A stretch of 64,000 bases of DNA from Corylus avellana (Eukaryota > Streptophyta > Magnoliopsida > Fagales > Betulaceae): the NCBI RefSeq assembly GCF_901000735.1, contig NC_081547.1, forward strand, positions 1,054,001 to 1,118,000, written 5' to 3'. Shown here in pieces: positions 1-11,545 of this stretch (position 1 is its first letter; the number at the start of each line of letters is the position of its first letter). A model generated the notes under the pieces. That model did no database searches. It was not told the origin of the DNA and saw only the letters and a list, made by a program, of their open reading frames with translations. A program made the translations under genes and the position numbers.

Positions 1-820
1 TTTTGTACTTAAAACTAATTGATTTTTTAAGAAAACAGACAATCCCTCGGTGTAAATAATTTTTAAAATATTTCGAATGCATTACAACTCTTTTTTGAAC
101 CATGTTTCAGAGAAACATTTTGGGGTTTAATTAGGGATTGGTTTAGCTGCACCCACCTAAATACTTGTCAAATTTCTAGGTGAATTGCCAAGAATATTAT
201 ACAGGGAGCACAACTTATTATTTTCACTTGAATTTCAGTTTATGAAAGTGACTGATTGAACAAAGCACGGATCATGCATATTTATGGATTTCGATCGAAT
301 GCAATGAGGTTGTGCAATAGGCAATAAACAATCTTATGTGTGAAAGGGCACTCATGTCTTACCGAGCAGGAGTTTGGATACCTGTTTAAACAGAGTAAAG
401 CTTATGTGCTCTCTCACATAAAGCTGCTCTGTTGGATTTCCATCGCATATTTGTAGGTACGATTTACTTGATGCATCAGAAAATTAGTTGCAGTTAATAA
501 CCATTTTTCTGTTGATATTTTTTTAAATTTCTCTTTGGCCGTTTGATTTACAGCATAATATATATATATATATATATATTTTTTTTCTTTTTACTTTGGA
601 TGTATTATTATGTTGAGTGAAAAAGTGATTTTCTTTCAAATCGTTCTACCTAGTCCTGTTATTAGGTTTTACTTTATAACAATTTACCTCCCTCAATGCT
701 TCCAAATTCTAAATCTTGCAAACACCGCAACGGTAGGTGCATGTAGTTGTCCTCATGAAAAGACGAGTGCCAATTTGAAAGATAAATGTAAAATTAAAAG
801 CGGGAATTGTCATTAATTCC

Positions 821-1084
821 AGGAAAATCAGTAATGCCAAAAATGGGAAAGCACCTATGAAGCTTCCATTGTAGCGCAAAATCATGCTCTAAAATCAAAA
901 CAGAGTTTGTGTATTTGGAATACAATGGAAGCTTCCATTTCCTCATTTCCCTGTAAATTTATTTTCATCTATGAAGCTTCCATTGTAGCGCAAAATCCCG
1001 TCACTAGAGCATCTATAACATGATTTTGCGATACAATGGAAGCTTCATAGGTGCTTTCCGATTTTTGGCATGACTGATTTTCCT
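821..1084. repeat. Fold-back element with near-perfect arms of about 66 bp
   Basis: Arm 821-887 and the reverse complement of 1019-1084 match with only a handful of differences, starting AGGAAAATCAGT and running through GCACCTATGAAGCTTCC. A third, direct copy of the core (CTATGAAGCTTCCATTGTAG onward) lies in the loop at about 969-997, and a partial inverted one near 922-937. Weaker pairing extends outward to about 800 and 1105. It is either a MITE or a hairpin-forming transcript source; no coding content. Confidence 0.75.
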
Positions 1085-1459
1085 GGTATGATTGGCAAGG
1101 AATGAATTTGTCCTCCAAATAGTCTACAAAATCATGGAGGGCTGGCTCTTTATGAAACCTGCTTTACTGCTCATTTTTAAAACGTTACACAAACGAGTTC
1201 AACTGTTTTTTTGTCTATGCTCCTTTGCTATTCATTTTTGTCAAAAAGAATTTTAATTTTCACGAAAGCCAATGATAGTTTTGTACAAATCAATTGGAGA
1301 GAGAGAGAGGGAGAGGGGGGACGGTCCTTTTTTTATTTCTAATCAAAGCGGAAGAAGGAGAAAAAAAAAGAAAAGGGGACAATTCATTTGATCAACGAGT
1401 CACGAGTACATAGTTTTTCTTTAAATTTAGTTTAATAAAATTCTTCTAATTCAATCTAT

Positions 1460-1575
1460 TAAGAAAAATACTATATATTATACTCTAATCTCATTTGATG
1501 CCATCAGCACGTGGTTAATCTAAGTGAGATAAAGTTGAATGATTGTGTAGTATATAGTACTACTCATCTATTACA
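1460..1575. repeat. Possible small MITE
   Basis: Imperfect terminal inverted repeats: AATACTATATATTATAC at the left, and GTGTAGTATATAGTACTAC at the right whose reverse complement is similar. About 115 bp, no coding content. Similar GTAGTATTT-type ends are common in plant MITEs. Weak evidence. Confidence 0.3.
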
Positions 1576-2049
1576 CTTTTTAGAGTATATGATTGTTACA
1601 TAAATTTTCACATGGTCTATTAAAGTTGCATCTGAGAATCATTTGCACTATAAACAAACCTCAAATTAATTGACTGAATTAAAGGAATTTATTTTAACTC
1701 CAACTCTACATTTGATTGGCATATCATTCAACTCTTTCAACCCGTAACATGTCAAAAGCAAGTAACTACTTTCCTTTGTTGTAATTTATTACCGCCTGCT
1801 CTGAAGCAGCAGGTAAGTAAATATGTAAAATATCATGATCAAACCCCCTTTTTTTTTTTGTTAGTATGATGATCAAACTTAAAACACAAGCCAACGGGAT
1901 TTCTGAAATTTCGCAGAAGCAGCGTCAACTTTTGAGGACAATGCAGTACGAACGAGTGTGTGATAACGTCTCCAGTTATGATATTAACAGACTGGGCAGA
2001 AATCCACTGCCGCAACACCCGTTATAGCAAAGCCATGAAGCTTCATGGG

Positions 2050-2660
2050 TGCTTAATTTGGTTTTGGCCTCTTCTTTGGAGCAGAAACACATTGCACTCC
2101 CTCCCACACTTACCAATATTAACGTCTCATTGGAGGAGCCGCAGCTTTCTTCTCTCTTGAGAGAAGATTTTTTCTGCAACTCTCCACCTCCTCTGTGCGG
2201 CTCTTTCCGGGGGAGGAGGGAGAGACTTTGCTTTCTCCTTTCTCCACTCTTTCCCTCCGCCAAGTGCGATCGCTTCTCCTCCCTCCTCCGTAATCGGTTC
2301 TCTTCTTTTTCTTTTCTTTTTTTACCTCTGAGCAGCGCTGCCGCCGTTCCTCCTCGCCCAGACCACTTCGCCCCGCCTGGTCGCCCATCTCTGTCCGGCC
2401 TCCACCCCTAGCAGACGCGCTGTTCACGGCTTTTTGGTGGTTCTCAGATCTGGTTTTCTAAAATCCAGATTTGTTGGCTTCCAATCTTCCACAGCTCCGA
2501 CGCGCCTCACCAACGTCTTCACCGCCCTCCCAGCTTTCCGCTGCAGCTGTCATCGCCTTCCACCAGTCTTCCCCAGCCCCGTCCTCTGTTTATGCCGTTG
2601 CTCGGAGCGCTTTATTACTACTTTTTAAATTTTTCCTGTATTTTTATTTACCTTGTTTTT
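2050..2660. other. CT-rich, GC-elevated segment without a gene
   Basis: The plus strand is strongly pyrimidine-rich and far more GC-rich than its flanks, with open frames of up to 120 codons on both strands but no recognisable protein. It resembles the leader of a degraded retroelement or a lost gene's 5' region. A broadly similar composition recurs at 62.85-63.45 kb. No function assigned. Confidence 0.3.
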
Positions 2661-3109
2661 AAAAAAGCTCCAAAAGAAAGCTATATTGCCCTCAAGAATT
2701 TCTCTCTTTCTCTGCTAGTTATGACCTTTCCACGTGAGCCCAATATTTTATTTTGTACGGTTATACCCTCTTTCTCCTCTGTCATAGTCTTGTAGTATTG
2801 TTTGTCTGAATTTTGATACAAATGCCGTGTCACCTTAACAAACTATGTTGGGGCAAGGATAGAGATTTCCTGCGAAAGGAAAAACTTTGGCTCCCATAGT
2901 GTGACATAATGAAAATCTGATTTATTTTTTTTTTTTTTTGGTATGTATCAAGGTTTAATGGGGTTGTATTGAAGCGTTGAGATCTGGGTTGATGTTGAAA
3001 CCATCTATGGAGAGAGGATTTTTCCGTTTCAAATAAAATGGAAAGAATTTATTTCACGGTGTCATAAATTTTAAATGACACTACAACATATTTCATCATA
3101 TGACAATAT

Positions 3110-3415
3110 ATATATCATTAAATTTATAAAATTTAGTCTAAATCATGAAGTAGATCTACATTTCACTTAAAACGGAATGGAAATGAATATTAGGTTGATA
3201 GATTCTGATTAAAGAGGACCTAACATTACTCTTATATCACCCTTGATTCACTTCAAGATCAACATATATCTGACTGGTTGAACCGCACCACTTCAACATA
3301 TCCTCTTTAATCAGAATCAATCAACCTAATATTCCTTTCCATTCCATTAAGTGAAATGTAGATGATATACTTCATGATTTAGACTAGATTTTATAATTAT
3401 AATGATGTATATATT
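3110..3415. repeat. Long-arm fold-back element (MITE-like)
   Basis: Arms of about 110-115 bp (3110-3219 and 3301-3415) are inverted copies sharing AGTCTAAATCATGAAGTA, CTACATTTCACTTAA, GGAATGGAAA and GATTCTGATTAAAGAGGA. The loop is about 80 bp. No coding content. Confidence 0.75.
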
Positions 3416-3419
3416 TGTG

Positions 3420-3583
3420 TAATGCTAAGAACTATATTTTTATCCTCTTAAAGTTGATGTGACTTTCAAAATCACCCTTTGATTAAAATTCAAGTATAAT
3501 TTATCTAAAATTTAATAGTGATTTTAAAGCCATATCAACTTTAAGAAGATTAAAAGATGATAAAAAAATAATCTCTAACATTA
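3420..3583. repeat. MITE-like inverted-repeat element
   Basis: About 56 bp at the left, beginning TAATGCTAAGAACTATATTT and containing CTTAAAGTTGATGTGACTTT, is matched by the reverse complement of 3518-3583, with small gaps. It lies directly beside the preceding fold-back element. Confidence 0.6.
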
Positions 3584-4390
3584 CTCGATAATTGCCCAGT
3601 TGATTTTTCAGAAGATTGACTCCTGACGTTGTGGAAGTTGAGGATTTGGACCTACTGGTGTTTGATATTTTGCAAATTTGCTTTTGAAAGGATGCTTGAT
3701 TTCATTTGTGGGGTTGGGGCTATTCTGGCTATATGCCAAGCTTGCCTTGCACCTGTTCAATTTTCTACTTGAGAGCTTCAGTAATAAGCGCTCGCTGCCA
3801 TCATTATTGCCGCTTGTGCAATCATTACCAATCTATACAACACATCACAAGCCATTACCGATCTCATACTGCTCAATTACATCACCATCGACGCTGTTTT
3901 GTTAAAACAAAACAGCGCCGCAGGCAACCGGCAGGGCTGAAGGACAGTAACCACTTCAATAAATAAGCAAGGTAACCAATAAATACTTTTAGCCAAGGAC
4001 TAAAGACCTAAGCGATACAGTTGAAAATGTAAACCAGTCACAATATTTGAATTGCGGCATGTGCACCAACATATTAAGTCCATTACTTCCAAAATTTTGA
4101 AAGGGTTAAGAATAAGAAACAAAAAATTAAAAAAAAAAAAAAAGAGAGAAAAGAACAGTAAATAAACCAAGCATACAGTCTTACTCCATCTCAAACAACA
4201 AAACAATAATCACCAAACACAAGAACAGATCCACGAGGAGCTCAGTCATAAAACCTTTAAACAGAGTTTTTGTCAACAAAGAAAAGGAGAATCCAACATC
4301 CATTCAGAAGTTGCTCCAAGAAACACTCCTGACCTTCGATTTAATAATGCCCAGAACAGCAGAAGCACAAGTTGGGAGATACTAGCAGTC

Positions 4391-7300
4391 TCAGTACTCG
4401 TACTCCCGAGAAAGTGACCTCTCTGAGCGTCGATATTCACGCTCCAGATCTCGAGTTCTCTCCCTTTCACGTGACTCAGATGTTGCACGCTCATAATGGT
4501 AATCATCCTCCTCCATTCGATCAGGATAGTGATCGTAGCGGTCAGGGTCATCGGGGACATCCAGATGATCATACTGTCCCCTACTTCGACGATGCTCATA
4601 GTGCTCGGTGTCATGGTCTTTATCTGGATGCTTATGCTCATGCTCGGGCTGTTCATACCACCCACGATCATCCTCGGGTTCAGTGTGATCATAGTCCCGC
4701 TCCCTTTCACTATGCCGGTCCTTCTCATGCTTTGATTCAACTTGATCATAAGTAGACTCCCTATCACGGGACCGCCCATGGTCACGGTCATGGTCTTCAA
4801 CTTCTAGGTCTCTCTCACCCTCCCTTTCTCGACCACGATCACGTTCCCGATCACGGTCTCTGTGTCGATCACGCTCGTAGTCGCGACCACGCTCCCGACC
4901 TCGGTCTCTATCGCGTGCTCGGTCACGATCACGACCCCGATCTCTTTCTCTTTCCCTATCCTTGTCCCTGTCCCTATCCCTATCGCGATCTCTGTGGTGC
5001 CTATCCTCCCTATGCTCACGATCCCGATGTCTGTCGTGGGAGAGTTCATGGGATTTCTCCCTTTCCCTCTCTCTATCCCTTCCCTTTTCACGAGATTTTT
5101 CCCTATCCCTGGAATAATTTCATTCAAAGTCAATTTAATTTATTAAAAAAAAAAAAAAAAACTGATGATACTGCAAAACAGTGTTGTTTTGCAGAAACTA
5201 AAAGGCTCAATTAGAATATGCCATAATGTTAACTACAATATGATATCATGAATGTTATAATTACTTCATGAACATTGTACAAGATTTTTATTAGACCATC
5301 AATTAGATACACAAGTTAAAAACAGTGCTCAAACATGCAACTTCCAGATGGATTACACCCAATCTATGAACCATTTTTTTTTACCAAAACAAGCTTTCCT
5401 ATTGTTGAACACATAAATTACCATCTAAGGCTAAAATTAAAATGACGAAATGGAAAACAATTTGGATGAATCATACCGCTCTGTATGCCGATCCTCACGT
5501 ACCCTTGGCTCCTCAGAGCGAGATGGTGCTCCTGACTGCACTTGCTGCTCCCTGAGCAATTAAAATTTACAGTTCTCATAAGAAGACCAGAAATTAAATG
5601 CAATAAAATATCTAAATAGAGCTATGTATTCAGCCAGACCAACTAGATGTATCAACGTGCCTTTGCAAAATTAATAGTCAATCGAAAATATTAAGAACAC
5701 ATTCAATTTCTTTGCTTCAATGACGTGCAACACTTAATATATCCATAATGAATTCCCAAAAGTCCAGGCATTCCACTTAAAAATATTAGGATAGCAAACT
5801 GTCGAATCTAAAGAGAATGTTTCCATACTCAAATTTACTTCTGAATATGCACAAGCACATCAAAATAAATTTAATGCAACTTGAATTTCTCAGCAGGGCT
5901 ACAATACACAGCACGTAATGAAAATTGATTCTGTTCAACAGATGTGAAGTTGTGTGAAAATGTTGCAATTCAGTCATTTACCTCCCTGAATATCTCTGAT
6001 TAACATCTTCACCTCCAACTCTGGTGGTTCCTAGCCCACCACCAAGTCGGCGAGGACGCCAATTTGGGACAGTTCTACCACGTTCAACATCCACAAGCAC
6101 TCTTCTACCATCAATCTTCCTCCCATCAGCTTGTTTATATGCAGCTGTATATAATGTATGTAGGAAGTTTCAGTAACATACAATGTAGCATATCACAATT
6201 TTTTTTTTAATAAGTAAATCATTCTTATCCAATGCGGCACAACCCTAGCACACAAGAAATATAAAAGTGAAACCCCCTATTAAGGAGGAAAACAGATTAA
6301 AATGTGATATACCTTTCATGTCCCGGGTGTGCACATACTCAATGAAAGCATAACCTCTAGGCTTATTGGTCTCTTTATCAGTAATCAATCGAACCTGAAA
6401 TGCACATAGAACAAAATAAAAAAAATAAACAAGTCACTTAAAAAAAGGATTCCTATCTCAAAGCAGAGTCATAAAACATGAACCTATAATCTTTAGTTCC
6501 ATAACTAAGTGACAGAACTGTAAAAAAAGTTAAAAATAGTAAATCCTAAATGGCACGGCAGACAGGCACTATGCCTCATTAGCCGTGCTCACCTTCAAAT
6601 CATAGAGCTTCCCATCGCGAGATGCATCACCACCAGCTAGAGTTGCGGAAAAACTGATGTATTGTGGCCAATTTACCAGTTGGTGAACAGACTACCCTCC
6701 CCTTACCAGGGATTTTTATTTTTTAAATAACTAGAAAGCTATAGATAATGTAAGAAATACCAGGAAATCTTCTCTCAACTGCTGCTATGTTTATGACAGC
6801 CTTTAAAGCCAAAAATGAAAGTTTTAGCAACAGGAAAGTACTAAAAATTCAAACAAAGGAGAGTAGATGCTAATACTCCCAACACGTTTTACCCCGTCCA
6901 GGAAAAAGAACAGAAGTTGTCAGTCTCCTTTTGATGCTTGAAAACAAAGGCCAAAAGGCACAATGCATCATTGCTCTGCTCAACTTAAAATTTTCAGCTT
7001 TGCTGTGCAGGATGAACCACCATCTTTGGAATTGGGTTGGTAGAAAATTATGGAGTCAAAAGATACATTCACTAAATGCAATACTCACCTCCTTACCAAG
7101 GATATTTCTCGATATGTCGTAACTTAAGTAATTCCTAGAACATCCAAGTCTAAAAATAACTCTAAACCTAACTATATCAAGAGAGGTTAAAGGATCAAAG
7201 GAACAAACCCGTAAGCCATTACCAGAAAATTGGCAGTGACACCAGTGCTCTTATTACCAACTCGCACAGACACTCCAAAGTTAATATATTAAATCAAAGA

Positions 7301-9624
7301 ACCTTTAAACATTATCCCTTTCAGACTTGAAACAAATGCTGAAGAGAATATAGGCTACAATTACACTTACTCAAGTAGAAAAAAACTGTAATCCATTATA
7401 TCATCAATTTGATTGAAATTGGATTTTCAAACCATTTGATTCAGTGGAATATCTATTAACAAGCTTGATTAGAGGTCTAGCTGTAGTCAACTTGTGAATT
7501 TTTGTTTTTTCTTTTAAAAATTTGTAAGATAATGAAGACACTTTTAAATCTCAAAAATTTTCATGAAATAATCAATTTTTTTTTTTTAGTAAGATAAACC
7601 AGAAGGATAGAGCTACCACAGAACTGAACCTCTTACCGAACCCCGTTGGGGAATGCTCAAAATACCTACCCGCTTGATTGGTCCATAAGACTCAAGCTCC
7701 CTTTTGAGTCTGCTCTCAGTTGTCTCATAACTCTGTGAGAGGAGAATAAAACAAGTCATCCCCAAAAAAATTTATTGGCCACAAGTTGGAAAATCCAAAA
7801 TACAAAGGACAACATTACTTACAAGTCTAGCCACGAACAAAGTCTTGTATGGGTCTCCAGAAATATTTGGGTCTTCACTCGGATTATCTGTGTCAAAGTA
7901 CATGTAAGAACAAATATACTGAAGCTATTGAACTCCAAAACCTTAAAGTAAATCAAAGTGGTGTGTCTTCACATTTCTGTAGCTCCTCAGCAGCCTTTTC
8001 TGCACCCTTCTCTAGTCTTAACTGGTGTACTCTAGCCCTTCTTTGTGCCTGGATCCATTCAAACATATCAAAAACCAGATATGGTGCAAACACCAAGTTA
8101 TATTTGGGCACTTCCTAGTTGTAAGCTCTACTTGCTAAGTTTGTAGCTTTTCCTCTCAGGCTAAGGGTGGTTTAGGTGCTTGGAATCGGTTAGTTTGTAA
8201 CGCCTCCTTAGGCAAGTGTTTTACTCACATGAAGGCACACAGACAACAAAATGAAAAAAATAAATAAAAAGGAAGATTCAAACAACAAGCAGAAGAACCT
8301 CTGCAGATAGGCTTTGCAATGTTGTGTCTTATTTTCCCAGGATATGTGATGATGAGAGAAAAAAATACGCATCAGTAACAAGTCAAAATTTACTTAACGG
8401 TTATGTTATATCACTAACTTAGAGCTGAACCAAGTAGTTCAAATTTAGGGTCAGTTCAGTTGAGTTGTATCACTCATTTTGTAATTAATGAACAGGATAC
8501 TTCATTGGTATCACTTCCATGGACAGAAAAGAATCACACATAATTCAAGACCATTCAGTTAAATAAGTTGAAATAATTACGCGTCCTCCTTGATGTGCTT
8601 CCTCTAAAGCTGTTAGAATTAAACTCCTGGAAGAAACTAATATATGCCATATACAAAAAATTTCAAAGAAAAAAATTACTGATCTGGCCATCCATTCAGC
8701 AAATTGTGACAACACAGACAAATGATTATCCAATGTAAAGCACTGGAGCATAGATCAACCCCCTACAGAAATGTAACATCTTACAGGAGTTTCAGCCTCT
8801 TGGACAGGAGGAGCATATTCAGGATCTCCAGGCTCGGCAAACCTACTCACAAATTGCGCCATCCCTTCATAGTATTAAGAAGAATGATGATCATATTATA
8901 ATTATACAAATCAGTATCAAAATGAAAACCATTCAAACACGCTCTAGACCACAACAATAAACCTGTTAATGACGGGCATTTCCGCTTCTCTGGAGGCGGT
9001 TTAAACTCCAAAGGTGGTCGAGGCTCAAAAAGCTTTAACAGGTTGGCTGTTAGACCAGTGGGATGGCTCTGCCCAATCTGCATTACAAGCGAAAGTCAAT
9101 AATCAAGTCCACCACAGAACTTCACCATGATGTTTTTACAAGCCCAGCTAAATTGTTGCAATGATTGTGATTAAAAAATTGTTCCAACACTAAATTCCAT
9201 ACAGCAAAATTAGCAATTTTGAAATTCAGATAAGAACATTATATTTCTATTTCCTCTACTAAGATGTGTTGTATCAAAAATTTTGATGTATAATCAATCA
9301 ATTGAACCAAATCCACCAAATATAAAGAAGTAATAATATGGATCAAATAAAACCCAGCTAAAATTAACAAATCTGTACCATCAAAATATAGATCAACCTT
9401 TTTTTCTGAGTCAGACCTAGGGTTGAAGAGATTTTGCCAAAAACCTTAACTACGACCAAACAATAAAACCCAGAGAATTTCACAAACAAGAACGAGGAGT
9501 CGGAAGCGGAGAGAGAGCGAACCAGTTTGAGCTGTTGGACGCTGGCTCGGTTCTGGACTTTGGTGCGGGCCTGAACGGCGGCGTTTTGCTGGTTGCGCAT
9601 GAGCGCCTCGTTGTAGTCTCCCAT
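4391..9624 (-). CDS. SNRNP70: U1 small nuclear ribonucleoprotein 70 kDa (U1-70K)
   Basis: U1-70K binds stem-loop I of U1 snRNA, and with the U1 snRNP recognises 5' splice sites and contacts SR proteins in the nucleus. Ten coding exons join in frame to 512 aa: 9624-9523, 9077-8963, 8864-8785, 8048-7973, 7887-7823, 7732-7670, 6394-6313, 6144-5982, 5551-5477 and 5108-4391. The N-terminus has the family block with [10 protein letters not shown] and [17 protein letters not shown]. The RRM spans about residues 139-217, with RNP2 LFVARL near 141-146 and RNP1 RGYAFIEY near 180-187. A Gly-rich linker (RRLGGGLGT) follows. The last exon is a long Arg/Asp/Glu/His-alternating tail rich in RD, RE and RS, ending SLSREYEY. 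The length matches plant U1-70K. Intron 6 (7669-6395, about 1.27 kb) is the longest; in Arabidopsis the equivalent intron is, from memory, alternatively retained. One acceptor (exon 3, ATGAAG before GGATGG) is atypical but needed for frame. Identification is very sure; exact borders are predicted. Confidence 0.95.
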
Positions 9625-9646
9625 GGCGAAGCGATCGGACCTGAGC

Positions 9647-9655
9647 TTAGGGTTT
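9647..9655 (-). promoter_or_regulatory. Telo-box (AAACCCTAA) in the U1-70K leader
   Basis: The minus strand reads AAACCCTAA 23 bp upstream of the start codon. Telo-boxes are known near the start of many plant housekeeping and translation-related genes, where they act with other elements in dividing cells. Its role here is inferred. Confidence 0.4.
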
Positions 9656-9800
9656 ATGCGAGAATCGAAGGTTGGTTACCAGGTGAGAAATACGGCAAGC
9701 ATCGATGGGTTGTTCGGATCCGGTTTGCGTGAACCGGGTCGGGTAGGCGAAGAAGCCTCAGAAAGCGGCAGCTAAAAAAGAGAGGGTTTCCTAGAGGGTC

Positions 9801-9816
9801 TATATATATAAAGAAA
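9801..9816 (-). promoter_or_regulatory. Probable TATA box of U1-70K
   Basis: On the minus strand this reads CTTTATATATATAG, about 180 bp upstream of the U1-70K ATG. It would place transcription start near 9770 and give a leader of about 150 nt. Position and sequence are visible; function is inferred. Confidence 0.5.
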
Positions 9817-9829
9817 GTCAAAATACACG

Positions 9830-10843
9830 TACGAGTTCGGCACAGGGTATAGTATCGATTTATTTGGCTTTTCATGTATTTATCTAGAAATGAAAAACAA
9901 TGATCATACGACGTCGTTAAGATAGTGTCCTGACCATTTCGGCTCATCCAGTAGATAAGGTTAAAGACGCTCTTTTTTTATAAACCAACAAACAAACAAA
10001 AAAAATATTTGCTAAATTTGTGGAGGTAACAAATAGCTTTTTAAGGTTTAAAAAGTGAGTAAATATTTGAGGTAAGAAAAATAAATAAATAGGTTTATGC
10101 AGTTAGAAAATTTGACGAAGTCCATTAATATGTCATGCAAACTCCAATAATATTGTGACATGTATCACTTATAATAAAACAATATGTATAAAAAATATTA
10201 ACACATTAAAAAAATAATAATAAATAAAATGAGGAAATGGTTGAGCCCCTTTGGCCCAATGACATTGGGGTGTGGCCAAAAACACCTCTCATGGGGGTGG
10301 TTCAGCCACCTCCACATCCACTTGGGGTAGTCAAACCCACTTCTCATGCCATAATACCCCGAACAAACATGTGGCAATTTATTAAAAAAATAATAATAAT
10401 AACATATATACTAATAACCCAAAGAAAGTTTTAAGTTCACGAAAATCATAAATTTAAGCAAATAAATTAATTACTTAGTTATGGGGATATGTAAATTAAA
10501 ACAGAAACAAACAATAGATGCTTTACAGTAAAGACTTAGAAAACACTTAAAATGTCAAGATTCAGATGCGCAGTTCGAATGAGTCGGAATGACTCAAGAA
10601 ACGTTTGAACGATGCCACATTAAAGCGTGAAACCCCCTAACCCATCATTCTAAACTTCTAATGATTTGTATTAATGATCTAATTTAATAGGTTGTCATAA
10701 AAATACCCGAACCGTTCGAATAATGACAACTTGAATGCAAAAGTAATACGTTCAAAAACTTAAGAAAACGCAGGAGACTCATTATAAAAGTCCCTATAGA
10801 CCCTAGTTGAGCCATTCTCCCACCCACCCAACAACTAAGAGAG

Positions 10844-10880
<37 letters not shown>

Positions 10881-11545
10881 GAAGAAGAAGAAGAAATTAG
10901 GTATTTTTGAGTCGATTTTAAAGTAAAGATGAAGCATCTACTCACGAAAAGGGCAAGCATACTAAATCTTAACCTTTTATTTTGTGCCGCATAAGTCTCT
11001 ATTTTGTCAATAAGTGTGTTTAACATGTTAAAAGGGTACTCGAAGTTCAAAAATATATATTTTTCCAATAAAGATCGTAACTTTATTTTATGAGACAAAA
11101 TTTTAGAACAAGATGACCACTTAAGGTAGTATTTGGAGTAAAATGAGTACGAAAGTTAACAACTTAAAGTTTTATTTTATTTATTTATTTATTATTATTG
11201 TTTTTTTAATGTCAAGTTAATGCTCGTAAATAGGTAATTTTGGGATAGTTCAATAGTTTTATTGAACTATCCCAAAATTGTTCATGACTGATTCAATTGT
11301 ATGATACAAACAACAGTCACAAATAATAGAAGCTAGATCGATCTGTCTCCATTGCTTAGTATTATGTGTATACATGCCAGAGTACGTACACATTAATATT
11401 AGAGAAAGGAAATAAATCGATTAATTAAAGATCTTCCAATGTCACCTCAAAAACCCAGATCCCCAAATAACTTATAAACCAACGTACAATAAGCACATAA
11501 ATATGTATATTAAATTTTGTTCAAGTGTATGTGGCGAACTCAAAG
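9830..11545. other. Intergenic region between the U1-70K promoter and the PERK 3' end
   Basis: No gene. It contains a segment at about 10230-10375 with repeated GGGGTGG/CCACCTCC words typical of dispersed plant repeats, a (GA)n tract at 10848-10875 and a perfect palindrome at 11236-11279. Confidence 0.5.
11236..11279. repeat. Perfect 20-bp inverted repeat, 4-nt loop
   Basis: AATTTTGGGATAGTTCAATA is followed by GTTT and then its exact reverse complement. It lies about 270 bp beyond the PERK stop codon. It could be a tiny mobile-element remnant or a cruciform/hairpin; its AT-rich make-up argues against a terminator-like claim in a plant. Confidence 0.85.

Larger units (their letters stand above)
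1..4390. other. Intergenic region, no supported gene
   Basis: No open frame here has recognisable domains or coding character. The segment holds a (TA)n tract near 557-579, fold-back elements at 821-1084, 3110-3415 and 3420-3583, a possible small MITE at about 1460-1575 and a CT-rich segment at about 2050-2660. Positions 4270-4390 are probably the 3'-UTR of U1-70K. Confidence 0.6.

Noticed and set aside
610..816. Small open frame of 68 codons
   Set aside because: No homology features, AT-rich, not bounded by promoter or splice signals.
4372..5214. Plus-strand open frames opposite U1-70K
   Set aside because: Shadows of the RD/RE-rich last exon, which has family-typical sequence on the minus strand.
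8340..8390. TGATGA word in a U1-70K intron as a possible C/D snoRNA
   Set aside because: No matching D box and terminal stem at the right spacing on either strand.
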